A DNA stretch of 13,855 nucleotides from Acidobacteriota bacterium (GCA_021814355.1 JAKAIJ010000042.1:1-13855); one strand, 5' to 3'; positions 1 through 7,567 are shown, numbered from the stretch's first letter. The notes: generated by a model not told the origin, from the letters alone. Numbers and translations are program-made.

Positions 1-1449
1 GCCGCGGTCCTCAAGAAGTACCACGAGCGCGGCGCGGCTGCGCCCGACGACCTCGTCTCCCCCCTGGCGGCGGCCCTCCAGCGATTCCCCCTGCGGGTGG
101 AGACGGGCGAGGCGGCCTTCGATGACGCGGTGAACGGCGCCCTGTTCCACGTGGAACAGTCCGTGGGCGAAAAGGGCCTTCAGAAAGCGGTCTTTACGTG
201 GTCCGACGGGGCGGGGCGCGCGGCCTCCAAGACCTTCACCCTCCCCCCCGCGGGCTACGAGGTCTCCTTCGCCGCGAGCCTCGTGGAGGGCGGCAAGGCG
301 CTCCCCGAGGCACCGGTGGCCTGGGGCCCCAGCCTCGGGGTCCTCACCAGGGAGCAGGCCAAGAACCGGTACTTCCAGCAGGAGTACGCTGCGGTCTTCC
401 GGGGGGGGGCCTACAAGAAGGTGGACCGGGAAAAGGTGGGAGCCGAGAAGCCCGAGTCGGTGAACCGGCTCTCGGGCGACGTGGCCTGGGCGGGGATCTG
501 CACCAACTACTTCGCCGCCCTCTTCATCCCCGACAAGCCCATGGCCGAGGCCAAAGTGACCACCGCCGCGCTTTCGGCCGAGCTCAAGGCCCTGCACAAC
601 TCCGACAGCGACCTGACCCTCCGCGTGCCCTATCCCGGCTCCGGCAGGCTCTTCTTGGGCCCCAAGGAACACGACCGCCTGAAGGCCATGGGCGGGGAGT
701 TCCACCGGATCCTGGACTGGGGCTCCATCCTGGGCCCCATCTGCACCGTCCTGCTCTGGGGGCTGCGCAGGCTCTACGCCGTCACCCGCAACTACGGGGT
801 CTCCATCGCCCTGCTCACCCTCGCCATCAAGCTCCTCTTCTACCCGCTCACCCAGCGCTCCATGGTGAAGATGAAGGAGATGGGCGAGGCGATGAAGAAG
901 CTCAAGCCCCAGGTGGACCGCATCAAGTCCAAGTACAAGAAGATGCCCAAGGACATGGCCACGCGGTCCAGGATGAACGAGGAGATGATGGCGCTCTACC
1001 AGCGGGAGGGGATCAACCCCATGGCCCAGATGACGGGCTGCCTCCCCATGCTGCTCCAGATGCCCATCTTCTTCGCCCTGTTCACCCTGCTCCCCAAGGC
1101 CATCGAGCTGCGGGGGGCCTACTTCTTCGGGTGGATCAAGGACCTCTCGGTGGCGGACCCCTACTACATCACCCCCATGGTCATGGGCGTGACGATGATC
1201 CTCTCCACCAAGATGACCACCACGGCGGACATGGAAGGGGTTCAGAAGGTGATGCTCTGGCTCATGCCGGTGATGTTCACCTGGTTCTGCCTCTGGGCTC
1301 CCGCCGGCCTGACCGTCTACTGGCTCGTGAACAACCTGCTCACCATGGGCCAGCAGTACCTCATCAACCGCCAGGTGGCCGCCCGGCAGGAGGCGGCGCA
1401 GAGGGAGCGGAAGTCCACCCCCAAGGGCGCATCCAAACCCTCGCACTGA
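1..1449 (+). CDS. yidC: Membrane protein insertase YidC (5' end missing)
   Basis: The reading frame is open from base 1 and ends at TGA 1447-1449, giving 482 visible residues. Family members in diderm bacteria have about 540-600, so the first transmembrane segment and the start of the periplasmic domain lie outside the window; a GTG at 97 is only an internal codon. YidC inserts and folds inner-membrane proteins, alone or with SecYEG. Residues 1 to about 235 look like the beta-rich periplasmic domain. From W240 on comes the conserved five-helix core, with hydrophobic segments near 242-258, 264-283, 344-362, 386-403 and 417-449, and a basic, Met/Lys-rich cytoplasmic hairpin between about 283 and 335. 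The conserved groove Arg (R366 in E. coli, before the YPLT motif) is Lys at visible residue 277. A run of nine G (401-409) lies in the periplasmic part but keeps the frame. A parS site lies inside the gene. No jag gene separates it from mnmE, which starts 44 bp later. Confidence 0.96.
   Translation, partial: AAVLKKYHERGAAAPDDLVSPLAAALQRFPLRVETGEAAFDDAVNGALFHVEQSVGEKGLQKAVFTWSDGAGRAASKTFTLPPAGYEVSFAASLVEGGKALPEAPVAWGPSLGVLTREQAKNRYFQQEYAAVFRGGAYKKVDREKVGAEKPESVNRLSGDVAWAGICTNYFAALFIPDKPMAEAKVTTAALSAELKALHNSDSDLTLRVPYPGSGRLFLGPKEHDRLKAMGGEFHRILDWGSILGPICTVLLWGLRRLYAVTRNYGVSIALLTLAIKLLFYPLTQRSMVKMKEMGEAMKKLKPQVDRIKSKYKKMPKDMATRSRMNEEMMALYQREGINPMAQMTGCLPMLLQMPIFFALFTLLPKAIELRGAYFFGWIKDLSVADPYYITPMVMGVTMILSTKMTTTADMEGVQKVMLWLMPVMFTWFCLWAPAGLTVYWLVNNLLTMGQQYLINRQVAARQEAAQRERKSTPKGASKPSH
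143..158. promoter_or_regulatory. parS centromere site 1 (inside yidC)
   Basis: The sequence TGTTCCACGTGGAACA is a perfect 16-bp palindrome. It differs from the known bacterial parS consensus (TGTTTCACGTGAAACA and close variants) by one symmetric base change per arm. ParB dimers bind such sites, load as CTP clamps and spread. Here it is read in frame as part of the YidC periplasmic domain (residues around LFHVEQ). An identical copy lies at 5331-5346, and parA and parB are in this window, which makes the call strong. Confidence 0.9.
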
Positions 1450-1493
1450 CGGAGCCCCGCCGCGCCCGCGACGGGCCGGCGCAGAAGGCGGCC

Positions 1494-2849
1494 ATGCCCG
1501 ACCCCCGAGGGACCCTCGTTGCCGAAGCCACGCCCCCCGGGCGCGGCTCCCTGCGGGTGGTGCGCCTCTCGGGGGAAGGGGCCCTCGCCCTCCTGCGGGC
1601 CCTCTTCGAGCCGGAGGGGTTCGCCCCCTGGGATCATCCCCGGAGGCTCTGCCTGGGGACCATCCAGGACCAGGCGGGGACGGCCATGGACGAGGGGCTG
1701 GCGGTTTACTTCGCGGCGCCCGCCTCCTTCACGGGGGAGGAGATGGCGGAGTTCCAGTGCCACGGCTCGCCGGGGGTGGTGGAGGCCCTGAAGGCGGCTT
1801 GCGTGGCGCTGGGGGCTCGCCCCGCCCTCCCCGGGGAGTTCTCCTTCCGGGCCTTCCTGAACGGCAAGCTCTCCCTGCCCGACGCGGAGGCGGTCCAGGC
1901 GCTCACCGCCTGCGAGACCGCCCTCCAGGCGCGGGCCTGCGGGCCCGAGGCGGCGCGGGGGCTCTCCCGCCGGGCCGCCGGGTGGCGGGACCGGCTCCTC
2001 GACGTGATGGCCTCCTGGGAGGCGCGGCTGGACTTTCCCGAGGACGCCCCGGCCCTCGCCGGCGCGGAGCGGGCGGGCGCCCTGGCGGAGCTCTCCGCCG
2101 AGCTGGGGGAGCTCCTGGAGGCGGCCGGACGGGCCCGCCCCCTGCGCCGGGGGTGGCGCGTGGCGCTCTGCGGGCCGCCCAACTCGGGCAAATCCTCCCT
2201 CTTCAACGCGCTGCTCCAGCGGGAGCGGGCCCTCGTGACCCCCCACCCCGGCACCACCCGGGACGTGATCGAGGAGGCCGTGGACCTGGAGGGGCTCCCG
2301 GTGGTCCTGTTGGACACGGCCGGCGTCCGGGCGCCGGGGGACCCGGTGGAGGCCCTCGGCATCGAGCGGGGCCTGGCCGCCGCTCGGGAGGCCGACGGCG
2401 TCCTGCTCCTCTGGGACGGCAGTCGCGGATGGGACGAGGAGACGCAACGGCTCCTGGAGACCCTTTCGGAAAAGCTCGTCGCCGCGGTGGAGACCCGGGC
2501 CGATTTGGGCCCCTCCGCTGGAGATGCGCCGGCGGGCGTGCCGGGGTTCCGGGTGAGCAACACGACGGGGGAGGGGCTCGCCGCCCTCGCGGCCCACCTC
2601 GCGGCCTGGGCGCGAAGGACCCTTCCCGCGGGCGGGCTCCTCCTCCTGAACGACCGCCAGCTCTCTGCCCTCGCGGAGGCCCGGCGGGCCTGCGACGGGG
2701 CAGAGGCCCTCCTGGCGGCGGGGGAGTCCGAGGAGGTGGCGCTCCAGGAGCTCCGCGCCGCCCGGAGGGCCCTGGACGACCTGCTCGGCGGCTCCGATCC
2801 CGAGGCCCTCTACGATCGGGTTTTTCGCGCTTTCTGCATCGGAAAATAG
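1494..2849 (+). CDS. mnmE: tRNA modification GTPase MnmE
   Basis: With MnmG this enzyme installs the 5-aminomethyl/carboxymethylaminomethyl group on the wobble uridine of certain tRNAs, using methylene-tetrahydrofolate, GTP hydrolysis and FAD. The protein is 451 aa (E. coli 454). The first 120 residues form the folate-binding domain, starting MPDPRGTLVAEATPPGRGS. A helical domain follows, with a G domain inserted from about residue 220. The P-loop GPPNSGKSS is at 227-235, then the G2 TTRD and the G3 DTAG. The C-terminus is the invariant FCIGK, with the catalytic Cys at 448. The G4 motif, normally NKxD, reads T334-R-A-D337; the Asp is kept but the Asn and Lys are changed. The ATG at 1494 was chosen because the folate domain begins there; the same frame is open far upstream inside yidC, but that part has no MnmE similarity. 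Only a weak AGAAGG Shine-Dalgarno is present, 44 bp after yidC, so expression probably depends on yidC transcription. Confidence 0.95.
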   Translation: MPDPRGTLVAEATPPGRGSLRVVRLSGEGALALLRALFEPEGFAPWDHPRRLCLGTIQDQAGTAMDEGLAVYFAAPASFTGEEMAEFQCHGSPGVVEALKAACVALGARPALPGEFSFRAFLNGKLSLPDAEAVQALTACETALQARACGPEAARGLSRRAAGWRDRLLDVMASWEARLDFPEDAPALAGAERAGALAELSAELGELLEAAGRARPLRRGWRVALCGPPNSGKSSLFNALLQRERALVTPHPGTTRDVIEEAVDLEGLPVVLLDTAGVRAPGDPVEALGIERGLAAAREADGVLLLWDGSRGWDEETQRLLETLSEKLVAAVETRADLGPSAGDAPAGVPGFRVSNTTGEGLAALAAHLAAWARRTLPAGGLLLLNDRQLSALAEARRACDGAEALLAAGESEEVALQELRAARRALDDLLGGSDPEALYDRVFRAFCIGK

Positions 2850-2877
2850 AAAAAGGGCGCGTCGCCGGGGCTTCGAA

Positions 2878-2929
2878 AAGACCCTCCGCGGGAGCGTTCC
2901 TCCCGCTCCTTTGGCGCCTCGGGGGTCTT
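2878..2929 (+). other. Nested stem-loop between mnmE and mnmG
   Basis: In the 113-bp gap before mnmG, AAGACCC (2878-2884) can pair with GGGTCTT (2923-2929). Inside it, GCGGGAG (2888-2894) pairs with CTCCCGC (2900-2906) around a CGTTC loop. Both stems are perfect 7-bp matches. There is no T-run, so a classical terminator is unlikely. It could be a processing site, an attenuator or an RNA-stability element separating mnmE from mnmG. The pairing is seen in the sequence; the function is not known. Confidence 0.45.
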
Positions 2930-2962
2930 GGTGGTAAGAAGTGTGCCTTTTGGGAGGGTGTC

Positions 2963-4783
2963 GTGGCGCGGTGGGACGCGGTGGTGGTGGGCGGAGGGCA
3001 CGCGGGCTGCGAGGCGGCCAGGCTGCTCTCCCTCCGTGGGCTCTGCACGGCATTGGTGACGGACCGCCGCGAGGCCATCGGCCGCATGTCCTGCAACCCC
3101 AGCGTCGGCGGGGTGGGAAAGGGCCACCTCGTCCGGGAGCTCGACGCCCTGGGCGGCCTCATGGGGAAGGCCGCCGACCGCACGGGGACCCACTTCCGCC
3201 TGTTGAACGCCAGCAAGGGGCCCGCGGTCCAGGGGCTGCGGTGCCAGAGCGACCGGGATTGCTACTCCCGGACCGTCCGGGGGCTGGTGGAGGCCACGCC
3301 GGGGCTGGAGGTTCTCGAAGGGCGCGTGGCGGGCCTGCTTTTGGCGGGAGGGCGGGCCGCCGGGGTGGTCCTGGAGGGGGGCGGGACGATCGAGGCCCGG
3401 GCCGTGGTCTTGACCGCGGGGACCTTTCTAGGGGCCGAGATGCACGTGGGGGAGGAGCGGACCCCCGGCGGCCGAACGGGGGAATTCGCCGCGGCCGCCC
3501 TCTCGAACTTTCTGAAAAACATGGGCGTGGCCATGCTCCGGCTAAAGACGGGCACCCCCTGCCGGCTCCACCGGGACTCCATCCGCTGGGAGACGCTCGA
3601 GCGCCAGGAGGGGGACCCTTCCCCCGAGCCCTTCTCCCTCCAGAGCGCCCCCTTTCCGGTCCTGCCCCAGATGGCCTGCCACCTGACGCGGACCACCGCC
3701 GCCACCGCGGCCCTCGTCCGGGCGAACCTCCACCGCTCCCCGCTCTACGCCGGGGCCATCCGGGGAGTGGGGCCGCGGTACTGTCCCTCCCTCGAGGACA
3801 AGGTGGTCCGGTTCCCCCACCACGAAACCCACCAGGTCTTCCTCGAACCCGACGGCCTGGAGTCCGAGGAGGTCTACCCCAACGGCCTCTCCACCTCCCT
3901 GCCCCGGGAGGTCCAGGAGGCCCTGGTGCGGACCCTGCCGGGGTTGGAGGAGGCGCGGCTCCTGCGCCACGGCTACGCGGTGGAGTACGACGCCGTGGAC
4001 CCCCGGCAGGTGACCGCCTCCCTCGAGTGCCGGGCCTTCCCGGGGTTCTACCTGGCGGGGCAGGTGCTGGGCACCACGGGCTACGAGGAGGCCGCCGCCC
4101 TCGGCCTCTGGGCGGGGTACAACGCGGCCCGGGCCCTGCGCGGCGAGCCGCCCTTCCGGCTGCGCCGCGACGAGGCCTACCTGGCGGTCCTGGTGGACGA
4201 CCTGGTGACCCGCGGCGTGACGGAGCCCTACCGGATGTTCACCTCCCGGGCCGAGCACCGCCTTCTCCTCGACCGCCACTCGGCCTACCGGCGCCTCTCG
4301 GCCTACGGCGAAGCCGACGGCGTCGTCCCCGCCGCCGAGGCGGCAGAAGTGCGCGACCGCGAGGCGGCGGTAGAGCGGATCCTTCGCCGGCTGCGCGCCG
4401 AGAGGCTCCCGGGAACGGGGGAGCGGCCCACCCTGGCGGCCTGGCTCGCTCGTCCCGGAGCGGACCCCGCGGAGCTCCTCCCGCTCCTTTCCGAGCCCGC
4501 CTTCGAGCGGCGGGAGGTTCGGGAGTACGTGGCTTCGGAGGTGAAGGGCGAGGGATACCGGGAGCGCGAACGGCAGGAGGCCCGGCGCATCGCCCGGGCG
4601 GGGGCCACCGCGCTCCCCGCGGACCTCGCCTACGGAGCGATTCCGGGGCTCTCCCGGGAGGTCGTGGAGCGTCTGACGGCGGCACGGCCCGAGACGCTGG
4701 GCCAGGCGGCGCGGATTCCGGGGGTGACGCCGGCGGCGCTGACCCTGCTTCGGGTGGCGGCGGCCGGGAGGGGGCGGGCGTGA
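2963..4783 (+). CDS. mnmG: tRNA uridine-5-carboxymethylaminomethyl modification enzyme MnmG (GidA)
   Basis: This is the FAD- and NADH-using partner of MnmE in wobble-uridine modification. It has 606 aa, slightly shorter than the usual 620-630. The N-terminal dinucleotide-binding motif is VVVGGGHAGCEAA (7-19). The two conserved cysteines are present: C44 in the MSCNPS motif and C274 in GPRYCPSLEDK, equivalent to E. coli C47 and C277. Further family blocks are RTPGGRTGEF, LKTGTP, HQVFLEPDG, GQVLGTTGYEEAAA and, at the C-terminus, RPETLGQAARIPGVTPAA. Some usually invariant positions differ: GPAVQG rather than GPAVRA, EAAALG rather than EAAAQG, and LLDRHSAYRRL where RxDNADxRL is expected. The GTG at 2963 is the start: it has GGAGG at 2953-2957 and leaves MARWDAVVVGGG, the normal N-terminus. 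The stop overlaps the rsmG start by 4 bp. Confidence 0.95.
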   Translation: MARWDAVVVGGGHAGCEAARLLSLRGLCTALVTDRREAIGRMSCNPSVGGVGKGHLVRELDALGGLMGKAADRTGTHFRLLNASKGPAVQGLRCQSDRDCYSRTVRGLVEATPGLEVLEGRVAGLLLAGGRAAGVVLEGGGTIEARAVVLTAGTFLGAEMHVGEERTPGGRTGEFAAAALSNFLKNMGVAMLRLKTGTPCRLHRDSIRWETLERQEGDPSPEPFSLQSAPFPVLPQMACHLTRTTAATAALVRANLHRSPLYAGAIRGVGPRYCPSLEDKVVRFPHHETHQVFLEPDGLESEEVYPNGLSTSLPREVQEALVRTLPGLEEARLLRHGYAVEYDAVDPRQVTASLECRAFPGFYLAGQVLGTTGYEEAAALGLWAGYNAARALRGEPPFRLRRDEAYLAVLVDDLVTRGVTEPYRMFTSRAEHRLLLDRHSAYRRLSAYGEADGVVPAAEAAEVRDREAAVERILRRLRAERLPGTGERPTLAAWLARPGADPAELLPLLSEPAFERREVREYVASEVKGEGYRERERQEARRIARAGATALPADLAYGAIPGLSREVVERLTAARPETLGQAARIPGVTPAALTLLRVAAAGRGRA

Positions 4784-5370
4784 CCGACGCGCGGCTCCAG
4801 GCCTACCTCGGCCTTCTCTTCCGCTGGAACCCCGGCGCCCATCTCACCGCCTTCCGCGACCCGAAGGAGGCAGCGGCGCGCGGGGTGGAGCCCTCCCTCG
4901 CCGCGCTTCCGCTCCTGCCCGAGGCGGGGGCGGTCCTGGACGTCGGGAGCGGGGGCGGCTTCCCCGCCGTCCCCCTCGCGCTGGCCCGTCCGGACCTCCG
5001 CTTCACCCTCTGCGAGCCCGCGCCGAAGAAGGCCGCCTTCCTGCGCGAGGCGGCGCGGGCGCTGTCGCTGCCGCTGGAGGTGGAGGAGCGCTCCGCGCAG
5101 GAGCTGCTCGGGGAGGGCGCGGGCCCCTTCGCCGCGGCCACGGCGCGCGGGGTCCGGCTGCGCCGCCCGCTGGTGAAGAAGATTCTCGGAGCAGTAATCC
5201 CCGGCGGAAGGCTCCTGGTCTGGACCGGGGGAGAGACCCTCCCGGTGTACCGCGGCCTCCTGGCCGCCGCGGGGTTCGAGGCGCTGGAAGAGCGCCCGCT
5301 CGCGGAGGGGAGCACCCTGCTCAGCGGCGCTGTTCCACGTGGAACAACTTTCTCAGGGTCGCCAGGATAA
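4780..5370 (+). CDS. rsmG: 16S rRNA (guanine527-N7)-methyltransferase RsmG (GidB)
   Basis: RsmG methylates G527 of 16S rRNA with S-adenosylmethionine; loss gives low-level streptomycin resistance in other bacteria. The protein has 196 aa, close to the usual 205-215. The Rossmann-fold SAM-binding motif VLDVGSGGGFPAVPLAL is present (aspartate of motif I at residue 54), followed by the FTLCEPAPKKAAFLREA block and a late LVWTGGE strand. The start GTG overlaps the mnmG stop in a GTGA junction and has a G-rich Shine-Dalgarno just upstream, so translation is probably coupled to mnmG. The last 14 codons contain a perfect parS palindrome (5331-5346), so the C-terminal tail is partly dictated by a DNA-binding site. 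Confidence 0.93.
   Translation: MTDARLQAYLGLLFRWNPGAHLTAFRDPKEAAARGVEPSLAALPLLPEAGAVLDVGSGGGFPAVPLALARPDLRFTLCEPAPKKAAFLREAARALSLPLEVEERSAQELLGEGAGPFAAATARGVRLRRPLVKKILGAVIPGGRLLVWTGGETLPVYRGLLAAAGFEALEERPLAEGSTLLSGAVPRGTTFSGSPG
5331..5346. promoter_or_regulatory. parS centromere site 2 (3' end of rsmG)
   Basis: TGTTCCACGTGGAACA, identical to the site at 143-158 and perfectly palindromic. It lies about 215 bp upstream of parA, so ParB loaded here could also influence parAB transcription. This last point is inference from position. Confidence 0.92.
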
Positions 5371-5560
5371 CAGACTGCGCGGGCGTGAAAACCGCGTCCG
5401 GTTTCCATCCTCATCCGCGCGGAAAAGTTAAGGAAAAGGTATGTAACGGCTCGTTTGCCCTCCGAAGGGTTCCGCCTGCCTTTCATGCCCCACCGCGGAC
5501 TGCCCCCCTTCCCGCGGCGCCCGCGGTGTGGCACAATGACGGTTCCTGTGGAGGCCGGGC
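5371..5560 (+). other. Leader region between rsmG and parA
   Basis: This 190-bp gap has no convincing gene. It holds a small 6-bp hairpin (AAACCG 5389-5394 with CGGTTT 5399-5404), possibly the end of the rsmG transcript, and an AT-richer pocket around 5421-5445. CACAAT at 5532-5537 resembles a -10 box but lacks a good -35, so the parA promoter is not fixed. A Shine-Dalgarno GGAGG sits at 5550-5554. Confidence 0.4.
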
Positions 5561-6328
5561 GTGGCACGAATCATCGCGGTCGCCAACCAGAAGGGCGGGG
5601 TGGGGAAGACCACGACCGTCATCAACCTCGGGGCCTCCCTGGCGGCGGCGGAGAAGCGGGTCCTGCTCGTGGACTTCGACCCGCAGACCAACTGCACCTC
5701 GGGGCTGGGCGCCCGCGGGGAGCCCGGCCGGCCCAGCGCCTACGACGTGGTGACGGGCAAGGTGGGCGCGGCCGAGGCGGTGGTGGGAACCGAGCTGGCC
5801 CTGCTCCAGCTCCTGCCCGGCTCCATCTCGCTGGCGGGCGCGGAGGTCGAACTGGTGGCCCTCGACCGCCGCGAGTTCGTCCTCAAGGCCGCGCTGGAGC
5901 CGCTCCGTCCGGACTACGACTACATCCTCGTGGACTGCCCTCCCTCCCTCGGGCTGCTCACCCTCAACGCCCTGGTGGCCGCCGACGAGGTGCTCATCCC
6001 CATCCAGGGCGAGTACTTCGCCATGGAGGGGGTCTCGGAGCTCCTGAGGACCCTCGAGCGCGTCCGCGAGGGGCTCAACCCCGACCTGGCCGTCCGCGGC
6101 GTCCTGCTCACCATGGTGGACGAGCGGACCAACCTCGGGCGCCAGGTGAGCACCGAGGTCCAGCGGTTCTTCGGCCGGAAGGTCTACCGGAGCGTCATCC
6201 CCCGCAACGTGCGGCTGGCGGAGGCGCCCTCCTTCGGAAAGCCCATCCTGCTTTACGACATCGCCTCTCGGGGCGCGCAGTCGTATCTTCAGGTGGCTCA
6301 GGAGTTTCTGGCCCATGAGCAACGCTAA
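5561..6328 (+). CDS. parA: Chromosome-partitioning ATPase ParA (Soj)
   Basis: ParA is a Walker-type ATPase that binds the nucleoid non-specifically and, with ParB-parS complexes, drives origin segregation. The 255-aa protein is of the short chromosomal class, without an N-terminal helix-turn-helix extension. The deviant Walker A KGGVGKTT is at 11-18 with the signature lysines K11 and K16. DFDPQTNCT is the A' motif and ILVDCPPSLG the Walker B-like strand. The GTG at 5561 is chosen because GGAGG lies 6 bp before it and MARIIAVANQKGG is the normal N-terminus. It overlaps parB by 14 bp, so the two are co-translated. Two parS sites nearby support a chromosomal role. Confidence 0.96.
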   Translation: MARIIAVANQKGGVGKTTTVINLGASLAAAEKRVLLVDFDPQTNCTSGLGARGEPGRPSAYDVVTGKVGAAEAVVGTELALLQLLPGSISLAGAEVELVALDRREFVLKAALEPLRPDYDYILVDCPPSLGLLTLNALVAADEVLIPIQGEYFAMEGVSELLRTLERVREGLNPDLAVRGVLLTMVDERTNLGRQVSTEVQRFFGRKVYRSVIPRNVRLAEAPSFGKPILLYDIASRGAQSYLQVAQEFLAHEQR

Positions 6329-7169
6329 AAACGCCCTCGGACGCGGCCTCGACGCCCTCATCGCCCCCTCGGGGCCGGAGGGGCGCCGGGTCCTGGAGGT
6401 GGACCTCCACCGCCTCAAGCGCAACCCGCGCCAGCCCCGCGAGCGCTTCGCGGAGGAGGCCCTGGCGGAGCTGGCCGGTTCCATCAAGGCCAACGGGGTC
6501 CTCCAACCCATCCTGGTGCGCCCCGCGGACGGCGGCTACGAGATCATCGCGGGGGAGCGCCGCTGGCGGGCGGCCCAGAAGGCGGGCTTCCACCAGGTTC
6601 CGGTGATCGTCCGCGAGGTGGCCGACTCCCAGCTTCTGGAGCTCGCCCTGGTCGAGAACCTCCAGCGGGAGAACCTCAACCCCGTGGAGGAGGCGCGCGC
6701 CTACCAGACCCTCGTGGAGGACCTGGGGATGACCCAGGAGGAGGTCGCGCGCCGGGTGGGGAAGGAGCGGGCCACCGTGGCCAACATGCTGCGCCTGCTC
6801 CACCTGCCGGTCCTGGCGCTGAAGGCGCTCGAGGCCGGTCAGATCTCGGTGGGCCACGCCAAGGCGCTCCTTTCGCACCGGCGGCGCGAGGAGCAGGAAG
6901 CCCTGCTGAAGGCCATCCTGAGCCGCGGGCTCTCGGTGCGCGAGGCCGAGCGGTACGCGCCCGCCCCCGGGCCCAAGTCCAAGGCCGTGCCCCGGCGGGC
7001 CGACGCCGACACCGAGGCCGCCGCGAAGGTCATGGCGGCGAAGATCGGGCTGCCGGTGACGATCGTCCGGAAGGGGCGGGGCGGGGCGGTCACGGTGAGG
7101 TTCAAGAACGAGGAGGAGCTCCAGCACCTCTACGAAGTGGTCCAGTCCATCGGTGGGAGAGGGCGATGA
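6315..7169 (+). CDS. parB: Chromosome-partitioning protein ParB (Spo0J), CTP-dependent clamp
   Basis: ParB binds parS, closes as a CTP-dependent sliding clamp and spreads, and it stimulates ParA ATPase. The protein has 284 aa (B. subtilis Spo0J 282). The N-terminal ALGRGLDALI (7-16) matches the short ParA-contacting peptide. The ParB/Srx-like CTP-binding domain follows, with GERRWRA starting at residue 80 and ENLQRENLNP at 114-123. The helix-turn-helix region includes MTQEEVARRVGKERATVANMLR, and a C-terminal dimerisation segment ends the protein after an Ala/Lys/Arg-rich linker near 215-235. The ATG at 6315 lies within parA, with AGGAG at 6300-6304. The stop overlaps the bactofilin start (ATGA). 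The expected targets are the two parS copies in this window. Confidence 0.96.
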   Translation: MSNAKNALGRGLDALIAPSGPEGRRVLEVDLHRLKRNPRQPRERFAEEALAELAGSIKANGVLQPILVRPADGGYEIIAGERRWRAAQKAGFHQVPVIVREVADSQLLELALVENLQRENLNPVEEARAYQTLVEDLGMTQEEVARRVGKERATVANMLRLLHLPVLALKALEAGQISVGHAKALLSHRRREEQEALLKAILSRGLSVREAERYAPAPGPKSKAVPRRADADTEAAAKVMAAKIGLPVTIVRKGRGGAVTVRFKNEEELQHLYEVVQSIGGRGR

Positions 7170-7567
7170 TCCCTGCGAAGAAGAGTGACGGGCCGGTCCA
7201 GGTGGGCGGCATGCTCGGCGAAGGGGTCCGCGCCGAGGGGACGCTCGAGTTCACGCAGACCTTCCGCGTGGACGGGGAGTTCAAGGGGACGATCCTCCGC
7301 TCGGACCGCCTCGTGGTGGGCGAGAAGGGCAAGGTCTCGGGCGAGCTGGACGTGAACGCCCTGGTGGTGTTCGGCGTCGTGGAGGGCACGTTGCGCGTGA
7401 AGGGCTCCCTGGAGATCCACCCCAAGGGCCGGATCCAGGGCGAGGTCCACCTCGCGAGCCCCGCCCTCACCGTTCTCGAGGGCGGCGTCCTCGAGGGGAC
7501 CGTGACCATGGACAAGGGCGCGGCGGGCGACGTGGCGGCCCTGCCCGCGAAACAGGCCGCCCGATGA
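7166..7567 (+). CDS. Bactofilin (polymer-forming cytoskeletal protein)
   Basis: Bactofilins are small beta-helical proteins that polymerise without nucleotides into membrane-associated filaments. This one has 133 aa, typical size. Residues about 15-115 form the DUF583/bactofilin core, seen as short repeating strands with regularly spaced Gly and Val: VRAEGTLEF, FRVDGEFKG, DRLVVGEKGKVSGEL, TLRVKGSLEIHPKGRIQGEV, LTVLEGGVLEGTV. Short disordered tails flank it. The start ATG overlaps the parB stop by 4 bp and a GGGAGAGGG ribosome-binding site precedes it. The tight link to parAB suggests it positions the ParABS machinery, as the bactofilins BacNOP do in Myxococcus xanthus; that role is inferred here. 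Confidence 0.92.
   Translation: MIPAKKSDGPVQVGGMLGEGVRAEGTLEFTQTFRVDGEFKGTILRSDRLVVGEKGKVSGELDVNALVVFGVVEGTLRVKGSLEIHPKGRIQGEVHLASPALTVLEGGVLEGTVTMDKGAAGDVAALPAKQAAR

Noticed and set aside
198..1493. Long in-frame upstream extension of mnmE
   Set aside because: It overlaps yidC in another frame and has no MnmE similarity; the folate-binding domain starts at the ATG at 1494.
1317..3053. A 578-codon open frame on the minus strand, opposite mnmE
   Set aside because: Its translation is rich in Pro, Arg and Gly with no domain, and it lies opposite clear yidC, mnmE and mnmG frames. It is a by-product of high GC content.
5509..5537. Possible parA promoter with CACAAT as -10
   Set aside because: The -35 position (TTCCCG) matches poorly, so no promoter was called.
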